Below, in pieces: positions 51,280 to 57,190 of a stretch of DNA of 57,190 nucleotides. This DNA comes from Mycobacterium sp. shizuoka-1 (lineage in GTDB: Bacteria; Actinomycetota; Actinomycetes; Mycobacteriales; Mycobacteriaceae): positions 1 to 57,190 of the forward strand of contig NZ_BEWG01000110.1 of assembly GCF_002723835.1 (NCBI RefSeq), in the 5' to 3' direction. Numbering within the stretch: position 1 is the stretch's first letter; every line of letters starts with the position of its first letter. The translations under genes were made by a program, and so were the position numbers. A model generated the notes under the pieces. The model had not been told where the DNA came from. It was given only the letters and a program-made list of their open reading frames with translations, and searched no databases.

Positions 51280-53295
51280 GTGGCTGCCAACGAACAGTAC
51301 GGTGCCGACTCGATCAAAGTCCTCGAAGGCCTTGAGGCGGTCCGCAAACGTCCGGGCATGTATATCGGCTCGACCGGAGAACGAGGACTGCACCACCTCG
51401 TCTGGGAGGTCGTCGACAACTCGGTGGACGAGGCGATGGCCGGCTTCGCCACCAAGGTGTCGGTGCGAATCCTCGAGGACGGCGGTGTCGAGGTCACCGA
51501 TGACGGCCGCGGTATCCCGGTGGCAATGCACGCCACCGGGATCCCCACGATCGATGTCGTCATGACGGTTCTGCACGCCGGCGGCAAGTTCGAAGAGGGC
51601 GCCTACCAGGTCTCCGGCGGTCTGCACGGCGTGGGCGTCTCGGTGGTGAACGCGCTGTCGGTCCGGTTGGAGGCCGACGTCCGCACCGCAGGCTACGAGT
51701 GGTTCCAGACCTATGACCGGTCGGTGCCCGGCACCCTGCGTCAGGGCGAGAAGACCCGCGAGACCGGTACCACGATCCGGTTCTGGGCCGATCCGGACAT
51801 CTTCGAGACCACCACGTATGACTTCGAGACGATCGCCCGGCGCCTGCAGGAGATGGCGTTCCTCAACAAGGGTCTGACCATCGAGCTCACCGACGAGCGG
51901 GTGACCCCCGAGCAGGTGGTCGACGAGGTTGTCAGCGACACCGCGGAGGCCCCGAAATCGGCGGAGGAGAAGGCCGCCGAAGCAGCTGGGCAGCACCACA
52001 AGGTCAAGCACCGGGTGTTCCACTATCCCGGCGGTCTGGTCGATTTCGTCAAGCACATCAACCGCACCAAGAACGCGATCCAGCCCAGCGTGATCGACTT
52101 CGACGGCAAGGGCGAGGGCCACGAGGTCGAGATCGCGATGCAGTGGAACGCCGGCTATTCGGAGTCGGTGCACACCTTCGCCAACACCATCAACACCCAC
52201 GAGGGCGGCACCCACGAGGAAGGGTTCCGCGCCGCGCTGACCACGGTGGTGAACAAGTACGCCAAGGACAAGAAGCTGCTCAAGGAAAAGGATGCGAACC
52301 TCACCGGTGACGACATCCGCGAGGGCCTCGCGGCGGTGATCTCGGTGAAGGTCTCGCAGCCGCAGTTCGAGGGCCAGACCAAGACCAAGCTCGGCAACAC
52401 CGAGGTGAAGTCCTTCGTGCAGAAGATCTGCAACGAGCAGCTGACGCACTGGTTCGAGGCCAACCCGACCGAGGCCAAGACCGTGGTGAACAAGGCGGTG
52501 TCCTCGGCGCAGGCGCGCATCGCCGCGCGCAAAGCCCGGGAACTGGTGCGCCGCAAGAGCGCAACCGATATCGGCGGCCTGCCCGGCAAGCTCGCCGACT
52601 GCCGCTCTACCGATCCGAGCAAGTCCGAACTGTATGTGGTGGAGGGTGATTCGGCCGGCGGCTCGGCCAAGAGCGGCCGGGATTCGATGTTCCAGGCGAT
52701 CCTGCCGCTGCGCGGCAAGATCATCAACGTGGAGAAGGCGCGCATCGATCGCGTGCTGAAGAACACCGAAGTCCAGGCCATCATCACCGCGCTGGGCACC
52801 GGCATCCACGACGAGTTCGACATCTCCAAGCTGCGCTATCACAAGATCGTGTTGATGGCCGACGCCGACGTTGACGGACAACATATTTCGACGCTGCTGC
52901 TGACGCTGCTGTTCCGGTTCATGAAGCCGCTGGTGGAGAACGGCCACATCTTCCTGGCCCAGCCCCCGCTGTACAAGCTGAAGTGGCAGCGCAGCGAGCC
53001 CGAATTCGCCTATTCCGACCGGGAACGCGACGGTCTGCTGGAGGCCGGCAAGGCGGCCGGCAAGAAGATCAACGTCGACGACGGCATCCAGCGCTACAAG
53101 GGTCTGGGCGAGATGGACGCCAAGGAGCTGTGGGAAACCACCATGGATCCCTCCGTGCGGGTACTGCGGCAGGTCACCCTCGACGACGCCGCCGCGGCCG
53201 ACGAGCTGTTCTCCATCCTGATGGGCGAAGACGTCGAGGCGCGTCGCAGCTTCATCACCCGTAACGCCAAAGACGTTCGCTTCCTGGATGTTTAG
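51280..53295 (+). CDS. gyrB: DNA gyrase subunit B
   Basis: The 671-residue ATPase subunit supplies the energy for negative supercoiling. The GHKL pocket includes VVDNSVDEAMAG, the DGRGIPV loop and GGLHGVGVSVVNALS; the Toprim domain has VEGDSAGGSAKSGRD and MADADVDGQHI, and the C-terminus YKGLGEMDAKELWETTMDP contacts GyrA. GTG 51280 has AAGGAGA 11 bases upstream and gives VAANEQYGADSIKVLEG; an earlier GTG at 51238 lies upstream of that Shine-Dalgarno. gyrA follows 29 bp downstream. Confidence 0.97.
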   Translation: MAANEQYGADSIKVLEGLEAVRKRPGMYIGSTGERGLHHLVWEVVDNSVDEAMAGFATKVSVRILEDGGVEVTDDGRGIPVAMHATGIPTIDVVMTVLHAGGKFEEGAYQVSGGLHGVGVSVVNALSVRLEADVRTAGYEWFQTYDRSVPGTLRQGEKTRETGTTIRFWADPDIFETTTYDFETIARRLQEMAFLNKGLTIELTDERVTPEQVVDEVVSDTAEAPKSAEEKAAEAAGQHHKVKHRVFHYPGGLVDFVKHINRTKNAIQPSVIDFDGKGEGHEVEIAMQWNAGYSESVHTFANTINTHEGGTHEEGFRAALTTVVNKYAKDKKLLKEKDANLTGDDIREGLAAVISVKVSQPQFEGQTKTKLGNTEVKSFVQKICNEQLTHWFEANPTEAKTVVNKAVSSAQARIAARKARELVRRKSATDIGGLPGKLADCRSTDPSKSELYVVEGDSAGGSAKSGRDSMFQAILPLRGKIINVEKARIDRVLKNTEVQAIITALGTGIHDEFDISKLRYHKIVLMADADVDGQHISTLLLTLLFRFMKPLVENGHIFLAQPPLYKLKWQRSEPEFAYSDRERDGLLEAGKAAGKKINVDDGIQRYKGLGEMDAKELWETTMDPSVRVLRQVTLDDAAAADELFSILMGEDVEARRSFITRNAKDVRFLDV

Positions 53296-53324
53296 CCCCG
53301 CCTGGGGATTCGAAGAGGAATCAC

Positions 53325-55862
53325 ATGACTGACACCACCCTGCCCCCCGGCGACGAGGCGGGCGACCGCATCGAGCCGGTCGACATCCAGCAGGAGATGC
53401 AGCGCAGCTACATCGACTACGCGATGAGCGTCATCGTGGGCCGCGCGCTGCCCGAGGTCCGAGATGGCCTCAAGCCGGTGCACCGCCGCGTGCTCTACGC
53501 AATGTTCGACTCCGGGTTCCGGCCGGACCGCGGCCACGCGAAGTCGGCGCGCTCCGTCGCCGAGACGATGGGTAACTATCACCCGCACGGTGATTCGTCG
53601 ATCTACGACACCTTGGTGCGGATGGCGCAGCCGTGGTCGTTGCGGTACCCGCTCGTCGACGGTCAGGGCAACTTCGGATCGCCGGGTAACGACCCCGCGG
53701 CCGCGATGCGCTACACCGAGGCCAGGCTGACGCCGTTGGCCATGGAGATGTTGCGTGAAATCGACGAGGAGACAGTCGATTTCATTCCGAACTATGACGG
53801 CCGTGTGCAGGAGCCGACCGTTCTGCCCAGCCGGTTCCCGAACCTGCTGGCCAACGGTTCGGGCGGTATCGCCGTCGGTATGGCCACCAACATTCCGCCG
53901 CACAACCTGCGCGAGTTGGCCGAGGCCGTCTACTGGTGCCTGGAGAACCACGAGGCCGACGAAGAGGCGACGCTGGCCGCCGTCTGCGAACGGGTCAAGG
54001 GACCGGACTTCCCGACCTCCGGTCTGATCGTCGGATCCCAAGGCATCCATGACGCGTACACCACGGGCCGCGGCTCGATCCGGATGCGTGGTGTCGTGGA
54101 GATCGAGGAGGACTCGCGCGGTCGCACGTCGATCGTGATCACCGAGTTGCCGTATCAGGTCAACCACGACAACTTCATCACCTCGATCGCCGAGCAGGTC
54201 CGCGACGGCAAGCTCGCCGGTATCTCGAATATCGAAGACCAGTCCAGTGATCGGGTCGGCCTGCGCATCGTCGTGGAGATCAAGCGCGACGCCGTGGCCA
54301 AGGTGGTGCTGAACAACCTCTACAAGCACACCCAGCTGCAGACCAGCTTCGGCGCGAACATGCTGTCGATCGTCGACGGCGTACCCAGGACGCTGCGCCT
54401 GGACCAGATGATCCGCTACTACGTCGCCCACCAGCTCGACGTGATCGTCCGGCGCACCCGGTATCGGCTGCGCAAGGCCAACGAGCGGGCCCATATCCTG
54501 CGCGGTCTGGTCAAGGCGCTCGACGCTCTCGATGAGGTCATCGCGTTGATCCGGGCGTCGGAAAGTGCCGACGTGGCCCGGGTGGGCCTGATGGAGCTGC
54601 TCGACGTCGACGAGATCCAGGCCCAGGCCATCCTCGACATGCAGTTGCGCCGCCTGGCCGCCCTCGAGCGCCAGCGCATCGTCGACGACCTCGCCAAGAT
54701 CGAGGCCGAGATCGCGGACCTGGAAGACATCCTGGCCAAGCCAGAACGGCAGCGCGCGATCGTCCGCGACGAGCTCAAGGAGATCGCCGACAAGCACGGC
54801 GACGACCGGCGCACCCGGATCGTCGCCTCCGATGGCGACGTGTCGGACGAGGACCTGATCGCCCGCGAGGACGTGGTGGTCACCATCACAGAGACCGGAT
54901 ACGCCAAGCGGACAAAAACCGACCTGTACCGCAGCCAGAAGCGTGGCGGCAAGGGCGTGCAGGGCGCAGGCCTCAAACAGGACGACATCGTGCGGCACTT
55001 CTTCGTGTCCTCGACGCATGACTGGATCCTGTTCTTCACCACCCAGGGCCGGGTGTACCGGGCCAAGGCCTACGAACTGCCGGAGGCGTCGCGCACCGCG
55101 CGCGGTCAGCACGTGGCCAACCTGCTGGCGTTCCAGCCCGAGGAACGCATCGCCCAGGTCATCCAGATCAAGAGCTACGACGACGCGCCCTACCTGGTGC
55201 TGGCCACCCGCAACGGGCTGGTGAAGAAGACGAAGCTGACCGACTTCGACTCCAACCGGTCGGGCGGGATCGTGGCGATCAACCTGCGCGACGGCGACGA
55301 GTTGGTCGGTGCGGTGCTGTGCTCGGCGGAGGAGGACCTGCTGCTGGTCAGCGCCAACGGCCAGTCGATCCGGTTCTCGGCCACCGATGAGGCACTGCGG
55401 CCGATGGGCCGCGCCACCTCGGGTGTGCAGGGCATGCGGTTCAACGCCGACGACCAGCTGCTGTCGCTCAACGTCGTGCGGGAGGGAACGTATCTGCTGG
55501 TGGCAACGGCGGGTGGTTATGCCAAGCGCACCGCGATCGAGGAGTACACCCCGCAGGGCCGCGGCGGTAAAGGCATCCTGACCATTCAATACGACCGTCG
55601 CCGTGGCAGTCTGGTGGGCGCGTTGGTGGTCGACGAAGACAGCGAGTTGTATGCCATCACCTCGGGCGGCGGCGTCATCCGCACCGCGGCACGTCAGGTC
55701 CGCAAGGCCGGGCGCCAGACCAAGGGCGTTCGCTTGATGAACCTGGGAGAGGGCGACACACTGTTAGCCATTGCCCGCAATGCCGAGGAACAGGACAGCA
55801 CGGACGCGACGGACGTTGTGGACGAGGTGGCCGACGTGGAGCAGGAAGCCGACGAGTCGTAG
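53325..55862 (+). CDS. gyrA: DNA gyrase subunit A
   Basis: The 845-residue breakage-reunion subunit has the catalytic tyrosine at about 130 (AAMRYTEARLTP) and six C-terminal beta-pinwheel repeats with the GyrA box QKRGGKGVQG. The quinolone-resistance region reads HPHGDSSIYDTL: the residue equivalent to E. coli Ser83 (Ala90 in M. tuberculosis) is Ser91 here, and Asp95 is equivalent to Asp87. Ser at this position is known from some fast growers and goes with higher fluoroquinolone susceptibility. The tyrosine region is uninterrupted, so the intein found in some mycobacterial gyrA genes is absent. The C-terminal tail is acidic. Confidence 0.97.
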   Translation: MTDTTLPPGDEAGDRIEPVDIQQEMQRSYIDYAMSVIVGRALPEVRDGLKPVHRRVLYAMFDSGFRPDRGHAKSARSVAETMGNYHPHGDSSIYDTLVRMAQPWSLRYPLVDGQGNFGSPGNDPAAAMRYTEARLTPLAMEMLREIDEETVDFIPNYDGRVQEPTVLPSRFPNLLANGSGGIAVGMATNIPPHNLRELAEAVYWCLENHEADEEATLAAVCERVKGPDFPTSGLIVGSQGIHDAYTTGRGSIRMRGVVEIEEDSRGRTSIVITELPYQVNHDNFITSIAEQVRDGKLAGISNIEDQSSDRVGLRIVVEIKRDAVAKVVLNNLYKHTQLQTSFGANMLSIVDGVPRTLRLDQMIRYYVAHQLDVIVRRTRYRLRKANERAHILRGLVKALDALDEVIALIRASESADVARVGLMELLDVDEIQAQAILDMQLRRLAALERQRIVDDLAKIEAEIADLEDILAKPERQRAIVRDELKEIADKHGDDRRTRIVASDGDVSDEDLIAREDVVVTITETGYAKRTKTDLYRSQKRGGKGVQGAGLKQDDIVRHFFVSSTHDWILFFTTQGRVYRAKAYELPEASRTARGQHVANLLAFQPEERIAQVIQIKSYDDAPYLVLATRNGLVKKTKLTDFDSNRSGGIVAINLRDGDELVGAVLCSAEEDLLLVSANGQSIRFSATDEALRPMGRATSGVQGMRFNADDQLLSLNVVREGTYLLVATAGGYAKRTAIEEYTPQGRGGKGILTIQYDRRRGSLVGALVVDEDSELYAITSGGGVIRTAARQVRKAGRQTKGVRLMNLGEGDTLLAIARNAEEQDSTDATDVVDEVADVEQEADES

Positions 55863-55871
55863 CGGCTGGGC

Positions 55872-55895
55872 CGGACAGGTAAGCGGACAGGTAAG
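55872..55895 (+). repeat. 12-bp perfect tandem duplication before the DUF3566 gene
   Basis: CGGACAGGTAAG occurs twice in tandem (55872-55883 and 55884-55895). The second copy provides the AAGGAG Shine-Dalgarno (55893-55898) of the following gene; the first gives a weaker AGGTAAG. Confidence 0.8.
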
Positions 55896-55903
55896 GAGTG
55901 GCG

Positions 55904-56773
55904 GTGAGCGCACCGAACGAGCCGGGCCAACCCGGACCGGGTGCCAACGGTGGATCCGGCGAGGTGCCGCCGTGGCAGCGCGGTGCGACGCGGGCCCGGC
56001 AAGGCGGGGCCCCGCAGCGGCCGGCCGCCGAGGGTCAGCCCCGGCCGGCGGGCCAGCAGGGGGGCCCGAGCATCGAGGCCCGGGTGAACCGGTTCATCAC
56101 GGGCTCGGCGGCGCCCGACATGTCGAGCGTGGGCGGGCCGCCGTCGCCGCGGCCCGAGAGCGAGGCTCCGGCGAACCGCCCCGAGCCGCGGCCCGAAGCC
56201 CGGCCGGAGCCGCGTCCCGAGCCCCGGCCCGAGGCGCGCGCCGAGCGCACTGAGGTCGCCCGCCCGGAGGCCTACAGCAGCGAGCTGCCGGACCTGTCCG
56301 GGTCGACTCCGCCCAAGCCCGTCGCCCAGCAGCGCAAGCCCGCCCCCGAGTCGTCGTCGCGCCCAGCCGGGGCGGCCGCGCGGGTTCAGGTGGCCGCCGG
56401 CCGGTCCCGCGGTCCGGTGCGGGCCAGCATGCAGATCCGGCACGTCGATCCGTGGAGCGTTCTGAAGGTGTCGCTGCTGCTGTCGGTGGCGCTGTTCTTC
56501 GTCTGGATGATCGCCGTGGCGTTCTTGTACCTGGTGCTCGGCGGCATGGGTGTGTGGAGCAAGCTCAACAGCAATGTGGGCGACCTGCTGACCGCCACCA
56601 GCGGCGGCGGGGGTGAACTGGTCTCCAGCGGAACGATCTTCGGCGGTGCCGCCCTGATCGGTCTGGTGAACATCGTGCTGCTGACGGCGATGGCCACCGT
56701 CGGCGCGTTCATCTACAACCTGTCCACCGACATCGTCGGTGGTGTGGAGGTCACGCTGGCCGACCGGGATTAG
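55904..56773 (+). CDS. DUF3566 membrane protein (Rv0007 homologue)
   Basis: The 289-residue protein has a long disordered, Pro/Glu/Arg-rich N-terminal half with PEPRPEARPEPRP repeats (about 92-115), then RGPVRASMQIRHVDPWSVLK and two membrane helices (about 190-215 and 245-270) of the DUF3566 domain, ending VEVTLADRD. The C-terminal half matches the recalled Rv0007 closely. Function unknown; it is always next to gyrA in mycobacteria. GTG 55904 has AAGGAG 5 bases upstream, better than GTG 55898 which overlaps that site. Confidence 0.88.
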   Translation: MSAPNEPGQPGPGANGGSGEVPPWQRGATRARQGGAPQRPAAEGQPRPAGQQGGPSIEARVNRFITGSAAPDMSSVGGPPSPRPESEAPANRPEPRPEARPEPRPEPRPEARAERTEVARPEAYSSELPDLSGSTPPKPVAQQRKPAPESSSRPAGAAARVQVAAGRSRGPVRASMQIRHVDPWSVLKVSLLLSVALFFVWMIAVAFLYLVLGGMGVWSKLNSNVGDLLTATSGGGGELVSSGTIFGGAALIGLVNIVLLTAMATVGAFIYNLSTDIVGGVEVTLADRD

Positions 56774-56843
56774 CCCCGGTTCACCGGTTTGGGTGCAGTG
56801 CCGGTGGTGGGGTAATCTCGTCGCTCGGTCGTATGTGAAATAC

Positions 56844-56917
56844 GGGCCTATAGCTCAGGCGGTTAGAGCGCTTCGCTGATAACGAAGAGGTCGGAGGTTC
56901 GAGTCCTCCTAGGCCCA
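56844..56917 (+). tRNA. ileT: tRNA-Ile (GAT)
   Basis: A 74-nt cloverleaf: acceptor GGGCCTA pairs with TAGGCCC (56910-56916), discriminator A56917; anticodon arm CTTCG-CTGATAA-CGAAG gives anticodon GAT; T-loop TTCGAGT. No CCA is encoded. Position after gyrA and DUF3566 matches ileT of other mycobacteria. Confidence 0.97.
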
Positions 56918-56946
56918 CGATGTCCTGGTCGACGGGAAGGGCGCGC

Positions 56947-57039
56947 GTGCGGATTGCATTGCTGCTGGCGGTGGCTACCGCGGCCGCGGCGATGATCCGA
57001 GTCCGCCGCGGTGAAATCTGGCACACTCTCGACGACTGA
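56947..57039 (+). CDS. 30-residue hydrophobic peptide (DLW-39-like) between the two tRNAs
   Basis: GTG 56947 to TGA 57039 encodes a peptide beginning VRIALLLAVATAAAAMIRV, one membrane helix, followed by RRGEIWHTLDD. GGAAGG (56935-56940) is 6 bases upstream, a good Shine-Dalgarno. Actinobacteria commonly have a very short single-helix protein (DLW-39 family) next to tRNA genes after gyrA, with a basic stretch and a conserved D/E-[LI]-W motif, which GEIW matches. Function unknown. Confidence 0.6.
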   Translation: MRIALLLAVATAAAAMIRVRRGEIWHTLDD

Positions 57040-57050
57040 GACCTCGCTGA

Positions 57051-57112
57051 GGGGCCTTAGCTCAGTTGGTAGAGCGCTGCCTTTGCAAGGCAGATGTCAG
57101 GAGTTCGAATCT
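57051..57112 (+). pseudogene. tRNA-Ala (TGC), 5' two thirds; 3' end missing or replaced
   Basis: From GGGGCCT (57051-57057) through the D-arm, the anticodon arm CTGCC-TTTGCAA-GGCAG (anticodon TGC) and the T-loop TTCGAAT (57104-57110) the sequence is a standard tRNA-Ala. After CT (57111-57112) the expected T-stem and acceptor strand (CTCCT then AGGCTCC) are replaced by TATCTGTAGG. The T-stem keeps only part of its pairs and the 7-bp acceptor cannot form. This may be an integration junction, a real decay or an artefact near the end of the available sequence. Confidence 0.7.
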
Positions 57113-57190
57113 TATCTGTAGGAGAGTGAGTTGGAAGTGCGGATGACCAGCGATGATACCGTCGCGGTCATGTCCGTGACGGGGCCATAG
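57113..57190 (+). other. Sequence of unknown origin after the tRNA-Ala break
   Basis: The last 78 bp do not resemble the usual downstream of alaT. A tiny reading frame from GTG 57137 (V-R-M-T-S-D-D-T-V-A) ends in TAG exactly at the last base; AGGAG lies upstream. Too short to identify. Confidence 0.3.

Noticed and set aside
53292..55589. 765-codon minus-strand ORF antisense to gyrA
   Set aside because: gyrA is unmistakable on the plus strand; the antisense ORF is a by-product of high GC and codon bias.
53325..55862. Intein in gyrA, as in M. leprae and some other mycobacteria
   Set aside because: The active-site region reads RYTEARLTPLAMEML without interruption and the gene has normal length.
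56781..57026. 81-residue minus-strand ORF containing GLGGLEPPTSSLSAKRSNRLSYRP
   Set aside because: This is the well-known spurious protein made by translating the antisense of a tRNA gene, here tRNA-Ile at 56844-56917.
1..57190. CRISPR arrays, rRNA operons, prophage or complete insertion sequences
   Set aside because: No regularly spaced direct repeats, rRNA sequence, transposase, integrase or terminal inverted repeats were recognised in the window.

Overview
The window is a high-GC stretch around the chromosomal origin of replication of a rapidly growing mycobacterium (Mycolicibacterium type). The core order parB-parA-rsmG-jag-yidC-yidD-rnpA-rpmH / dnaA-oriC-dnaN-gnd-recF-dciA-gyrB-gyrA, followed by tRNA-Ile and tRNA-Ala, is the classic mycobacterial origin. 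A gnd gene between dnaN and recF and a glucosylglycerate hydrolase point to a fast grower rather than M. tuberculosis. Homologue assignments come from recalled family and H37Rv sequences, not from a search.

Layout. (1) 1-21222 is an inverted copy of the H37Rv block Rv0036c-Rv0050: ponA1 (5' end only), DUF5318, DUF1707, PadR, ino1, an alpha/beta hydrolase, an LLM oxidoreductase, MarR, leuS, MTC28 antigen, a small membrane protein, YqgE, an MFS transporter and a DinB/maleylpyruvate-isomerase-fold protein. Accessory genes are set into it: a Tat-exported PhoX phosphatase behind a PHO-box-like array, a cytochrome P450, a fused binding-protein/permease amino-acid ABC transporter with its ATPase, glucosylglycerate hydrolase and an SDR. 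(2) 21352-24383 is an accessory pair, a secreted molybdopterin-fold protein and a membrane GGDEF-EAL protein, sitting exactly at the break between the inverted block and the Rv3906c-Rv3924c block. (3) 24293-45199 runs from an Rv3906c homologue and pcnA through mutT4, Rv3909, murJ, sigM, an inserted SDR/TetR pair, a shortened rsmA-like gene, trxB-trxA, cwlM, a GNAT protein, and the parB to rpmH cluster. (4) 45200-57190 holds dnaA, oriC, dnaN, gnd, recF, dciA, gyrB, gyrA, a DUF3566 protein, tRNA-Ile, a 30-residue ORF and a tRNA-Ala whose 3' third does not fold.

The genes serve replication initiation (dnaA, dnaN, dciA), topology (gyrBA), segregation (parAB with two parS sites), ribosome and tRNA maturation (rnpA, rpmH, rsmG, pcnA, leuS), membrane insertion (yidC/yidD), envelope building (ponA1, ino1, murJ, cwlM) and redox control (sigM, trxB, trxA).

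Fourteen genes have a TANNNT -10 hexamer 6-7 bases before an ATG/GTG, the signature of leaderless transcripts; I used this to fix their starts. The observations most worth a second look are the molybdopterin-fold/c-di-GMP pair at the synteny break, the SDR/TetR insertion that appears to have removed the N-terminal domain of the putative anti-SigM factor, the PHO-box array, the internal promoter/RBS/start inside murJ, a dispersed hairpin repeat and the broken tRNA-Ala at the window end.
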